From Closterium sp. Naga37s-1 (lineage: Eukaryota; Streptophyta; Zygnematophyceae; Desmidiales; Closteriaceae), in contig CANJKZ010000820.1 of assembly GCA_947471745.1 (NCBI GenBank), positions 999,501-1,063,500 of the forward strand: DNA of 64,000 nucleotides, read 5' to 3'. Of this stretch, positions 33,521 to 45,104 are shown one piece after another (the first letter of the stretch is position 1; each line of letters opens with the position of its first letter). Under the pieces are notes generated by a model. That model was given only the letters and a program-made list of their open reading frames with translations. It did no database searches and had not been told where the DNA came from. The position numbers and the translations under genes were made by a program.

Positions 33521-36500
33521 CCGTCGAGCCGCCACTGTTCCTACCGGTGCGCCCCGGCCCTACTTACTCGGACTGGTGAGATCACTCCCTACTAGGCCAC
33601 TACAGTCATGGCTACCCCCAGTGTCCTTACCTTTGATGCTGAGGGCCGTGCCGTTGACTTTGAGGTCTGGGTCGATGACCTCCAGCTGTTTCTCCAGTGC
33701 GATAGGGAAGACGGACTCTCTCTGTTCGATCTCACCTCTGGTGTCTCTCCCGCCCCGCCTGCTACTGCTGACAGCACTGTTACGCTCACAGTGGACCACA
33801 CGCGATGCTGCTGCTCGCCTTGCTGTGCGTCGCCACTTACCGACCGCTGAGCGTGCGCACTTTAGCCAGTACAAGAGTGCTATGACCTTGTACGACGCTG
33901 TAGTTGCACGCTACTCCTCCCCTGCCACTGCTGCTCTTAGCCGCCTCATGCTGCCGTACCTGTTCCCTGACCTTGCTGCCTTTCCCACAGTCGCTGACCT
34001 CATTACTCACCTTCGCACTAGTGACATTCGCTACCGCGCTGCGCTTCCTGCTGAGTTCTGTGCCAAGAACCCCCCCCCCCATGTACATCACCCTCTACTA
34101 CATAGTCACCCGGCTCCCTGACTCCCTTCGCTTAGTCAGGGACCACTTCCTCTCAGTTTGCCCCACCACTCTCACCGTCGACCTCCTCGAGGAGCGCCTC
34201 CTAGCAGCAGAGAAGAGCATAGTCGCTGTAGGAGCCTCTCGTGGTGACCCTCGCACCCCCGTCTTTGAGGGGTGTTCCCCCTCCCCCCTCTTGCCCTCTG
34301 TTGCTTCTGCTGCTGCGGCCGACCTTGTTGGTTTCGAGTCGGTCGGCGCTGCGTCTGCCCCGAGCGGGAGACGCTGCACCGGCAAGGGCAAGGGGGGCAA
34401 GGGCGCTGGAGGGGCTGGCGGGGGCGGTGGAGGTGGTGGTGGAGGCAGTGGAGGGGGTGGGGGTGGTGGTGGGAGTGGTGGCGGGGGTGGAGGTGTCGGT
34501 GGCAGCAGTGGAGGCGGAGGAGGCGGCGGCGGTGGCGGAGGGAGCGGAGGCGGCGGAGGTGGCGGAGGCGGCGGCGGCAGCAGTGGACCTGGTCGCGGCT
34601 CTGCGCAGAGGAGTGGCTCCGGTGGTGGTCCGCGCCAGCAGCAGCAGCGCAGTCGTGAGACCCTGTCCCCTCAGCAGCTTCGTGAGTGGTACGCTGTGCG
34701 TCAGCGCGGTGGGGGTACTGGTCCCTGCACCTACGTTCTCCGTACCGGCGACCGCGCTGGTGAGCAGTGCGGGGGCCCGCACTCCACCCAGCGCTGCTTC
34801 GGCCGCCTGACGGACGCGTGGCGTCACCAGTTCCCTGAGGCCTCTGAGATCCCTCGCTGGGGAGAGCTGTCTAGGGCGGGGGTTGCTATCTTTGATCTTG
34901 ATTTTGATGCTATTCTTGCTGCCATGTATGCTGTGTCTGATAGTGTTGAGGGTGACTGTTACCTGTGTGTTCCGCCTGACCCGGGCATTGAGACTGCTGC
35001 TCTAGGTACTGGTGAGGCTGCTGCTCTAGGTGCTAGTGCGTCTGCTGCCCCAGGTGCTGGTGAGTCTGCTCTCTCAGGTACTACGTCGGCTCAGGCCTTA
35101 CACACCTTCACCCTTGACTCGGGTGCTTCCCGCTCCTTCTTTCGAGACCGCACCACGCTTACGCCGCTTAGTCGGCCGGTTGCGGTCTCCCTGGCGGACC
35201 CCTCTGGGGGCCCTGTCCTTGCTCGCTTCTCCACTGTCTTACCGTGTCCGGCAGCCCCCTCTGGCACCCTGTCAGGTCTCTACCTCCCCTCGTTCTCTAC
35301 GAACTTGGTGAGTGGAGCTGATCTACAGGATAGGGGGGTTGACCATTTCACTCCTGCGGGTCAGCGGGTGACCCACTGTACGTGTGCTCGGACAGGCCGA
35401 CACTTGGCCACGTTCACCCGTCGGCCGGGGTCGAGCCTGTACACCCTCACTACTGAGTCTCCTCCGGCTGCTGAGTCTGGTCAGGTAGCTGCGTCGAGTC
35501 AGGTGTTTGCTGCAGCGTCCAGGTCTAGTCCTGAGTCTGCTCCCTGCTCGTGTCGTCTCCTGTCTCACTAGACTCTCCTTTGGCACCACCGCCTTGGTCA
35601 CCCCTCCCTGCCTCGTCTTCGAGGCATGGCCTCCCGTGTCCTTGTCTCTGGTCTCCCCCGGTCTCTCCCTCCCCTACCTCCGGGGCCTGCCCCTACCTGA
35701 GTCCCCTGCGTCGAGGGGCGACAGCGCGCCGCCCCTCACTCCTCCGAGTTTCCTCCGACAGAGGCTCCGTTGCAGACTCTTCACATGGATGTGTGGGGCC
35801 CCGCCCGCGTCCGTGGCCAGGGGCACGAGCGTTACTTCCTGTTGGTGGTTGACGACTACTCGCGTTACACCTCGGTCTTCCCCTTGCGCAGCAAGGGCGA
35901 CGTCACTGAGGTGTTGATCGACTGGATCCGCGCAGCTCGTCTCTAGCTCAGAGAGAGTTTCGGCTTGGACTTTCCTGTTCTGCGTCTGCACTCTGACAGA
36001 GGCGGGGAGTTTTCCTCTGCCCGTCTGGGAGCCTTCTGTCGAGCACAGGGCATCCGCCAGACCTTCACGCTTCCGGCCTCTCCACAGCAAAATGGGATTG
36101 CTGAGCGCCGCATTGGCATGGTCATGGACGTCGCTCGTACGTCCATGATCCATGCGGCTGCCCCCCATTTTCTGTGGCCGTTTGCGGTTCAGTACGCGGC
36201 GCATCAGCTCAACCTTCAGCCCCGGGTCTCCTTACCAGAGACCTCCCCCACCCTGCGGTGGACGGGGAAGGTTGGCGATGCGTCTGCGTTTCGGGTCTGG
36301 GGATCTCGGGCGTTTGTCCGCGACTTGTCTGCGGACAAGCTGTCCCCCCGTGCTGTTCCCTGCGTCTTCCTTGGCTTCCCCCCTGACGCGCCTGGTTGGC
36401 AGTTTTACCACCCCACCTCGCGCCGTGTTCTGTCCTCCCAGGACGTCACCTTTGACGAGTCGGTGCCTTACTACCGTCTCTTCCCCTACCGCGCTGCGCC

Positions 36501-39500
36501 CCTTCCCCCGCCGCCGCTCTTCCTTGTGCCAGGTCGGTAGACCCCCTCCCCCCTCAGGGTCCTGCCCCGTCAGGTGTGTCCCAGGTAGACGCAGTCGAGC
36601 CTGTCGAGGTAGCTGTTGACTCTGGTGCTGCTAGAGGTGCTGAGCCTGCGGGTGCCGGGTCTGGAGGTACTGAGCCTGGGGGTGCTGAGCCTGGGGGTGC
36701 TGAGTCTGGGGGTGCTGAGCCTGGGGGAGCTGAGTCTGGGGGTGCTGAGCCTGGGGGTGCTGAGTCTGTAGGTGCTGAGCCTGGGGGTGCTGAGCCTGGG
36801 GGTGCTGAGTCTGGATGTGCTGAGCCTGGGGGTGCTGAGCCTGGGGGTGCGGAGCCTGGGGGTGCTGGGTCTGCTCGTGTGGCCTCTCGCGGTGCTTCGT
36901 CGAGGCGGGAGCCACTCTCTCCGCAGGAGCTACGCGAGTGGTTTGCCCGCCGCTGGAGCCGTGCTGCTGGAGCTGGAGTTTCTACTGTTGCCGCTGGTCC
37001 TGGAGGTGCTCGTACTGGTGGTACTGGAGCTGCTGGGACTGGGGGTGCTGCTGGGGCTGCTGGAGTTAGTTCTGCTGGTTGTACTGCTGGAGCTACTGGA
37101 GCTGCTGGAGCTGGAGCTGCTGGGGGTGTTGGCGCTGGTGGTGCTACTGGCGCTGGTGCTTTTGAGGGTGCTGGAGTTGGCGCTGCTGGAGTTGGCGCTG
37201 TTGGAGCTGGAGGTGCTGCTGGTGCTGGTACTGCCGCTGGGGGTACTGGTGCTGTCCCTGCTGGTTCTGGAGGCGCTGCGCGGCCGAGGCCGTACTTCGT
37301 TCCCCTTCTTGAGCAGGTTCTTGGTCTCCCGCCCTCTACTGGTGCTGCTCCTCCCTTAGAGTGTCCACAGCCTGTCCAGTCGCAGTCACAGTTACAGCCT
37401 GCCTCCCCCCTGCCTGCTCCTTCTCCCTACACTGGTCCTACTGGAGGTCTTGCTGAGCGTCGTGAGCCTGCGTCTTGTCCTGCGTCGCCTGTTCGTGCTA
37501 CTCGCACCAGTCGTCGTGCTCCGCGTCCGCGTCCTCCTGCGGTCCCAGGCACACACCAGATGGCACTGCGTCCTTCCACTGCTCCTCTGCGTGTCCCGTT
37601 GCCGTCTCCTCCAGAGTCCTCTCTTCCTGTTCTTGCTGACCCGGAGTCTGACTCTCTTCGTGCTGCCAGTCCTACTGTCACGCGTCTCCTGGCTACTGTT
37701 GTCACTGACCCTTCCTTTGAGTCCACTGCTGCGTCTGCCCTAGTTGCTGAGCTTGTCGACTTTGCTGCTCGCTGTCGTCTAGACTACGCTACTAGTCTTG
37801 TTGCTGAGTCTGAGTCTGTCTGTCCTCCGTCCGTCGGGGGTGAGTGTGCTCTTAGCACGGACGTCCTTGAGGACAGGCAGGAGGAGTTCCAGTGTTTTGC
37901 TGCTGCTTTGCCTCATCTCGTGTCCATGCTGATTGCCCCTGAGGGAGACCCGGATGCACCAGACATCCCGACTCCTCGATCGTACGCTGAGGCGATCGAG
38001 GGTCCCTACTCCTCACAGTGGCAGTCAGCCATGGACGCAGAGATGGCTTCCTGGAAGTCCACAGGCACCTACGTCGACGAGGTTCCCCCACCTGGGGCGA
38101 ACATCGTCAGTGGCATGTGGATTTTCAGGATGAAGCGGCCGCCGGGTTCTCCGCCTGTCTTCAAGGCGCGTTACGTGGCTCGAGGCTTTAGTCAGCGGCA
38201 GGGAGTTGACTACTTTCAGACCTTCTCTCCCACCCCGAAGATGACCACTCTTCGGGTGCTACTGTACATAGCCGCTCAGCGTGACTACGAGCTTCACTCT
38301 CTTGACTTCAGCACAGCTTTCCTGCAGGGCAGCCTGCACGAGGAGATCTGGCTGTGCCGCCCACCTGGCTTCACTGGGTCGTTTCCTCCTGGTACCCAGT
38401 GGAGCCTCCGGCGGCCAGTCTACGGTCTCCGCCAGGCGCCACGTGAGTGGCACGACACACTGAGGACTACACTTGCGGCTCTTGGGTTTGCTCCTTCTAC
38501 TGCCGACCCGTCGCTGTTTCTGCGCACCGACACCTCTTTGCCGCCGTTCTACATCCTCGTGTACTTCGACGACTTGGTCTTTGCCACTGCTGACACTGCT
38601 GGACTCGCCCACGTGAAGTCCGAGCTGCAGAAGAGACACACGTGCACAGACTTGGGTGAACTGCGCAGCTACCTTGGCTTGCAGATCACCCGGGACAGAG
38701 CACAGCGCACCATTACCCTGACTCAGTCACACATGGTGCAGCAGGTCCTTCAGCGCTTCGACTTCACGTACTCCTCGCCTCAGGCCACTCCTCTGTCTAC
38801 TCGCCACTCGCTCTCAGCTCTGCCTTCGGATGAGTCCGTAGAGCCGAGTGGCCCGTACCCAGAGCTTGTTGGCTGCCTCATGTACCTGATGACCTGCACT
38901 CGACCTGACCTTGCATACCCTCTTAGCATCTTGGCACGCTATGTTGCTCCTGGGAGACACCGACCAGAGCACATGGCTGTAGCGGAGAGGGTGTTGCGCT
39001 ACTTGTAAAGTACGTCGGGCATGGGGCTAGTGCTTGGAGGGCGACGTCGAGTGGTCCTCACAGGTCACGCAGACGCTTCTTGGGCTGACGACCAGGCTAC
39101 GCAGCGGTCGTCACAGGGTTACACCTTCAGCCTTGGCTCCGGCTCTGTTTCGTGGCGGTCTACCCGCTCGTCTTCTGTTCTCGGCTCCAGCTGTGAGGCT
39201 GAGATCTACGCGGGGGCCATGGCTGCACAGGAGCTACGCTGGCTCACCTACCTGCTGACTGACCTAGGAGAGCAGCCTCGTTCTCCTCCAGTTCTGTACG
39301 TAGACAACAAGGCCATGCTGGCCTTGTGTCGGGAGCACAGACTGGAGCACCAAATGAAGCACATTGCTCTCCGCTACTTCCTTGCTCGTGAGCTGCAGCA
39401 GCGTGGTCAGCTGCGTCTTGCTTACGTGGCCTCTGAGGCCAACACTGCTGATTTCTTTACCAAGGCACTTCCGCCTGGTGATCATCAGCGCTTCTGTACG

Positions 39501-40904
39501 ATGCTAGGTCTTGTGCCTACTTGGCCTCACTTGCTCACTTCTTGACCTTGCTTGTACTGTGATCTTTCTATACCTGCACTTGCTTGTTTACCTTTATATA
39601 TGATCTTGCATGTGAACTGGCCTTGTGGCCTTGAACTTGTGCTCGGAATGTGTGGTGACGTTGTGATCCACCCTGAGCTTGCTTTGCTTTGCTTGACTGG
39701 TCTTGTGACCTCTTGTTCTCCCCCACTTTGCCTATGGGGGTGTGTCAAACTCATATTATATAGCTTGTCTAAGCTATAGTGGGGTAGACACTATGGGGTA
39801 CAGTTTCCTAGGGTTTCCTACTTGTACCCAACCTTGTGCTAGTTCAATCCATTCCTCGTTTCTTATCAATAGTGAGGTAGCACATATGGGGTACAACACA
39901 TTTCTAGGGTTTGTACTTGTACCCAACCCTTTCCTCTAGTAAATCATTCATCATTTCTTCACATGAATCAAGTGCCATATAAATCTAATTGCTAACCTTT
40001 CTTGGTACTCATGTCACCGTTTGCTCAGCGTGTGCAGGGATGGCTGACGACATCATCGAAACGCAAGATATGCTGAAACGGCTTGCATTGTAAACGCCAA
40101 ATCAATGTTTATAACTCATTGACATGCATATAGCTTGACATGCATAAAGCTTCAAGGCATAGCATTTTAAGATGTTGTTTTAATGGTATATGGAATGTAC
40201 TCACAATATGCTGCAACCATACAACCGGCAATACAATAATATGGACCACGGTTATGCTGGGCTAAAAGTAATTGCAGAGAATATATTTATGGTATTTGAT
40301 AGACATGGTTTTATATGTACCAGACATATGATACAATTTATCTTTAAACGTGCGCGCTCATATTGGTTATTGGGCGATCTTTTATTGCATATATATATGG
40401 TCGTGAACTAAATGACCGCGCCTGATTGGACGCGCATTGCCAAAAAGGGAAACTTGCATATTTTCGACCAATCATGTGTGGTCACTAATGGGTCCGCGCA
40501 TTTATGCCCTTGCGGTGCAGTTTATGATCGCTGATTCTTTTTACCGCGCGCTCATTGGTCGCGCATTGGGCCGAAAATGACCGCGCATCTACTGTTGGTC
40601 GTGCACTTTTTACGGTTTTGTGTACAGTGTGTGGGCCACGTTCGCGCCCGCCACCCACCCGAAATTTTCGGGTGGGAAATGGTACAAAACATGACCACGG
40701 GATGAGACTCGTGCGAACGAGGAATTTTGGGGATACAAACCCTTGTATGGAAACGTGTCGGGGAAAAAAAACACCTCGAAAATGCCCTGGCGTGGCCACT
40801 CGAGTAATTATCACCAAATTTGGTGGCCACTCGAGTAATTCGAGGCCACGCGAGTAAGGATGAATCACCGAACAGGGTTCTACAGTGATTCTCTCGTTTC
40901 CCCA

Positions 40905-41497
40905 ACTAACCCTATTTCAGCTCTCAGCTATTTTTTGAGCCAACCTCCATGGCTGCCTGAACAAACCAGACTAGTTTCAATTGTAGTAGTCTTATGCTTC
41001 ACCTTCGCAACCTTCTTGGTTTCAATAAGGCAGCTAACTTGTTTCTTTACCGACCTCGCCGCCAAAGCTGCTGATAAAGTTGAACTCTAGTCACTAACGT
41101 GTTTCTTCCGTGAAATGCAGCTTCACTTCGCGTCGCCTTTTCAAAGTTAGTGCCTCTTTTACCGACCTCGTTGTTTCGCGTTTACTCATAAAGTGTCAGG
41201 TTTTCAAACCTTGCGTACCTTCCATTCTTCTATTCAAGCTTACTCTTTCAGCAATGTCCGAGATACGCCGACACCTGCTATGTTCAATACCAAGAAGACG
41301 GCTTGGCTTCCCCTTATTCCACCAGTCTCAACCGCATCGGACCGCTCAGCATTGACGTTTCCATGCTGCCTCGCTCCCAACAAGCTCTTGCTCGCGCACC
41401 AGCATTCAGTCCGTACATGCTCGAACTAGGGTTTCATGTCGAAGCGAGCACTAGTCGTGTCCTGAGACGTCTCAAAGCAGGCTTGAGTTAGGGTTTC
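40905..41497. promoter_or_regulatory. 5' flank with a duplicated start-codon context and an upstream ORF
   Basis: The sequence tagggtttcATGTCGA occurs twice. The distal ATG (41436) opens a nine-residue upstream ORF ending at 41465, and the proximal ATG (41498) is the chosen start of the next gene. A weaker ~90-bp duplication containing ttaccgacctcg lies at about 41044-41200. Confidence 0.55.
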
Positions 41498-44262
41498 ATG
41501 TCGACGCGTAATGAGCAGGAGCTTATTCTGGGCCTGGGGATTTCGAGAGGCACAGATGTCCTCATATCGTACAGTCCCCTGAAAGGGGAATTCGACGATT
41601 TCCTCCTTGAAGCTGCGAAGAAAGTTCCGAAGCACGCGCGATGGTTCTCCTTGGTAGGTTCACTGATATGGTTTTTTTCGGCAGGTTTATATGTACTCTA
41701 GCTCGTATAACTGCAAACGTTCCATGTTTCCGTAATCTGTTAATTTCCTGGTAGATGCTCGTAGGTTGTAGCTTGGGGGTAGACTACAGCTTCGGGCTGG
41801 CGGGTCACTCGGAGGCTGTTGGACTTACCTTATGCCAGTTGACCCTTATTGCCTTTGCTTGACAGTCCAGTAAGTGCGTCAGCGTGTCTTCATCAGACAG
41901 GTCTCATCATCAGGCGAACTCAACACTTCTTTTGCACAAGCACATTATCTGCACTCTAGCCGCGCACGAGTGACCCAGCTCCTCCTCTGTCCCCCTTCCT
42001 TCCCCTCCCTTCCTCCCCCTTTGTCTCCCTTTCCCTCCCTTTCCCTCCCTTCCCCTCCCTTCCCCTCCCTTTCCCCCGTTCCCCTCCTTCCTCATTTCCC
42101 CCTCCCCTCCTCCCCCCTCCTCCCTGTTCTTTGCAGAGCTGGGATCAGGTGATGCTGATATTTCTGGTCCATAAAGACACTATCTGCACGCAAGCGGCGC
42201 ACGTGGGCCCAAACCTTGTCTCCCCCCTCTTCCCCTACCCTCCTCTCCCCCCATCACTCCCCTCCCCCCTCCCCTTCCCCCTCCTCCCTATCTCCCGCAG
42301 AGCTGGGATCAGGTGATGCTGATATTCCTAGTCCATAAAGACACTATCTGCACACTAGCGGCGCACGAGTGCCTGGGCCGATCTCAGGCGCGGTACCACC
42401 TGGAAAATCTCCTGGAGGACTTCCGCGCGCACGAGCGCGGGGGTGTGCTCTCCTTCTCCGCGCACCAGCGCCTCGAGCGGAAGCTCCAGGCGGTAGTTTC
42501 CGCCAACAAGGGTGCCGTTCCGCCGCGCGTCGTATTATACCTGTACCCCGGCGCTCCTAAGAAGTTTTTAACTAAGGAGGATCAAGAACCGGAGTATATT
42601 AAGCCGGAGGGGAAAACGCGGCTACAGAAGGCGTTAGAAGAATTTGACGAGGATGACGATTTTGTGTTCTCAACCGAGCATAAGGAAGCCATGGCGGCCG
42701 CGGCAGCGGCGGCGGCGGGCGCGGGGAGAGAAGGGGGAGGCGGAGGGGGGAAGCGCGGAGGTCTGCCGCCATTGGCAGGAAAGGGAAGGAAAGGAGGGGG
42801 ATCGGGAGCTGGAGGGGCGGGGGGAGGGAAAGCAGCGCCGCCAGTTTCAGTGTCGCAACGGTTTTCAAGAGAGCTATGGCGGTTAAAGAACCCTACAGAC
42901 GCCTGGCATGGCGCGTACCCGTACCTTAGTGAAGCTCTCACCCCGGCCGTGCCTGACCCAAAGTCGTCGAAGCAGCAAAAAACGAAGCGCGGGGCGTCCG
43001 CGTTAGCAGTCGCCGCAGCGTCAGCAAAAGCCGCCAAGGGGCGGCGGCTCTCGTCGTCATCCGACCCAGGCCTGAACGACCCGCCAAGCCCGAGGTTCGG
43101 GTGGGGCGGCGGGGGGATTTCCGACGGCTCCCTATGGCTCTCGGGCTTACAAGGTCGCATGAGCCCATCCCTATCCATGGACTTTTCCCAAATGGGGGCA
43201 CCGGAGGGGCCAGGGAGTGTGCTACAAGCGGGGTTGAACCTCATGTTCGACGCGTCTATAGGGATAACGTCTGAGTATGCGGCTATGAGGAGCCGTAGCA
43301 CGTGGTCCGTGCAGCTCACGAGAGTCTCCGCGGAGAGTAGTAACAAGTGGGAGGTGGGGTTTGGGGAGCTGAAACGATGCGCGGCCGCCGGGGGGGTTGT
43401 GGGGATCGCGGTTGTAGGGAGTAAAGGGGAGGGGAGCAAGGGGGAGGGGGGGAAGGGGGAGCGGGGGGAGCGGCCGGGGTCTCGAGGGGGGAAGGGGGAA
43501 GGGCGGAGTAGCAAGAGCAGCAGTGCGAAGGAGAGTGCGAGAGATGGGAGCACGAGAGAGAGTAGTACCACCAGCACCAGCAGCAGCAGCACGAGAAAGT
43601 CAGGGGCAATGACAGGGATAGTAAGTCGGAAGAAGGACGGTACGCATAGTGTGATGATTGCACGGGGCGGCAGCGGGTCAGCGGTAGATCTCAAGAGCCG
43701 GAAACATGACATAGGAGGTGCAAAAGGGGGGGAAGGGGCGGAAGCAGGGTCGCAAGAGGGCGCGGAGCCGCAAAAAGAAGGTGAAGCTGCGAAAGAAGGG
43801 GGCGAGAGGAAGGGGAGGGAGAAGATCAAGGGGCATATTCAGGCCAGAGCCCCCTCGGGGTTATCCTGGGAGGATGAAATCGCGTCCCAACTAGCGGCAG
43901 TGGGCGTTAGAGTAGCGCCCAGCAAAACTGGCGAAGAAAGCAGCAGCAGCGGTGACGACGACGACAAGAAGAGCAAGGACGGGCGGAAATCCGGAATCGA
44001 CCAATCGCCGCGCGCCGCGTCAGCAGTGTACGGGTCGCAGGCGGGCAGCATGGGGGCGAGGAAACCCAAGGGGCCGACAACGTCAGTGTTTGAGAGGAAA
44101 CGGCCGGAGTATACACGGTCGCCGTCTGACCTACATGGTGATCATGGGAGGGCGAGCAGCGGAGGGAGTGTGGGTCGGGCGTCTGGATTGGCTGGGCTGG
44201 GGCGGCTTGCGAGGGGGCTAAAGAAGACGTTTAACATACAGGGTGATCAGCATGCAAGCTGA
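41498..44262 (+). CDS. Unrecognised 705-residue protein with ordered N-terminus
   Basis: Two exons join in phase 0: 41498-41653 (donor TTG|GTAGGT) and 42301-44262 (acceptor cccgcag). Residues 1 to about 160 look ordered: GLGISRGTDVLISYSPLKGE, KVPKHARWFS, then SWDQVMLIFLVHKDTICTLA, AAHECLGRSQARYHLENLLE, RVVLYLYPGAPKKFLTKEDQ and EPEYIKPEGKTRLQKALEEF. The rest is Gly/Lys/Ser-rich and probably disordered, with small islands such as TWSVQLTRVSAESSNKWEVG and SWEDEIASQLAAVGVRVAPS. No family is recognised; no signal peptide or membrane segment is evident. Lys-rich tracts could suit a nuclear or nucleic-acid role, which is only a guess. The 5' end of exon 2 is duplicated upstream, and the last ~400 nt of the coding region plus 3' flank are duplicated at 51324. 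The coding call rests on phase agreement, frame length and the ordered segments. Confidence 0.65.
41930..42370 (+). repeat. Exon 2 head copies with acceptors
   Basis: The head of exon 2 (cag|AGCTGGGATCAGGTG) at 42301 is copied at 42137, 164 bp upstream, after its own pyrimidine tract. A more decayed remnant of the later part of this head (attatctgcactctagccgc) lies near 41945. In the 42137 copy, 66 nt (22 codons, frame-neutral) precede a weak GTGGGC donor, so it could in principle act as a cassette exon. Confidence 0.7.
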
Positions 44263-45104
44263 GTAGGAGAGTTTCGCGCTTAGCAAAGTTGCCCAGACTG
44301 GAAGGGGAGTTTCGCGTTTAGCAAATTTGCCCACGGACTGATGCATACTCATCCCGTAGCTGGGACATGTATGGAGATGAGTATGCTTGGAGCTGACTGG
44401 TGGACTTAGGGGCTAGCTTGGGAGTCCAGAGCGGGCAATAGGGAGCTGGCTCTCCTTGGTCATGGACTCATTTGAGTGGAAAGGATGGGAAGCACTGTGC
44501 TGTGCACGCTGATCTTGGGTGGGGTGCATGGAATGGTGAACGGGAGGGTGCATGGAAGGGTGAGAGGAAGGGTGAGATGTTGAATTCGAGGCAGGTTCGA
44601 GTGGCTGTAGGACTGGGTGGGGAAGGAGTTCCCTCATGGTTGGATGGCGTGGCACCAGTCAGACAGACCGTATAGGTATAGGTCCGCCGGTGATGGGCCG
44701 ATGCACCAGTCAGCTCGGGACCTGCTTCTGAGGCATGCGAGAAACAGCCAGGGCTTGTCATTGGCACAGGAATGCCACTTCTGATTCGACTCAGAATTGG
44801 GCCTGCTTGCGAGGCATGTGATAAACAGTGGGGGTTCGTCCGTGGCACAGGAGCGGGACCGTGTCTGTGAGAGAATGGGCATGTTTCTGATTAACCCGAA
44901 TAATCACAGTAGGTTGGCATCTCTGATTAACAGCTGTGGTTATAGGGTTATGTGTAGAAAGGGGGTGGGAGTGGGGCAAAGAGCAGGGGAAGGGGGAGGG
45001 GGAGGGCTAGGGATGGGAGGGGGAAGTGGGAGGGAAGGGAGGGGTGAAGGGAGGAGGGTGGGTGGGGAGGGAGGGTGAGGGGGATAGAGGAAAAAGGCTA
45101 GTCA
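43863..45104 (+). repeat. Source copy of a segmental duplication
   Basis: The last ~400 nt of the 705-residue gene and ~840 nt of 3' flank match 51324-53432 in the same orientation, apart from insertions and local tandem duplications private to each copy. This copy carries an empty site for the hAT-like insertion found in the other. Confidence 0.8.

Larger units (their letters stand above)
28385..39963 (+). mobile_element. Ty1/copia element with two internal bodies between one pair of LTRs (broken)
   Basis: 5' LTR 28385-28512 (TGTCAG...TTCACA), primer-binding site tggtatagagc at 28513, 3' LTR 39743-39963 preceded by a purine tract, and a 5-bp target duplication TGAAT at 28380-28384 and 39964-39968. 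Two bodies lie head to tail without an LTR between them: 28513 to about 33242 (gag, protease, integrase, start of the linker) and about 33243 to 39742 (leader, gag, protease, integrase, reverse transcriptase, RNase H). Family signatures seen include the DSGAS protease motif, an HHCC plus DDE integrase and an FDD/YVDD-type reverse transcriptase. It is a fossil: the first body is incomplete and the second has a few breaks. It is younger than the Mutator-like element it interrupts. Confidence 0.85.
27564..40895. mobile_element. Second Mutator-like element, split by a copia insertion
   Basis: Outer ends GAGAGAATTACTGT and its near complement (ACAGTGATTCTCTC) sit between a perfect 9-bp target duplication GTTTCCCCA at 27555-27563 and 40896-40904. 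The inverted arms match strongly for at least 350 bp (27564-27930 against 40895-40540) and weakly to about 500 bp. The GAGA..AATT start resembles Mu-type termini. Removing the copia insertion leaves about 1.75 kb of AT-rich sequence without a transposase, so it is non-autonomous. The arms are more diverged than those of the element at 8983, so this one is older, and it predates the copia insertion inside it. Confidence 0.85.
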
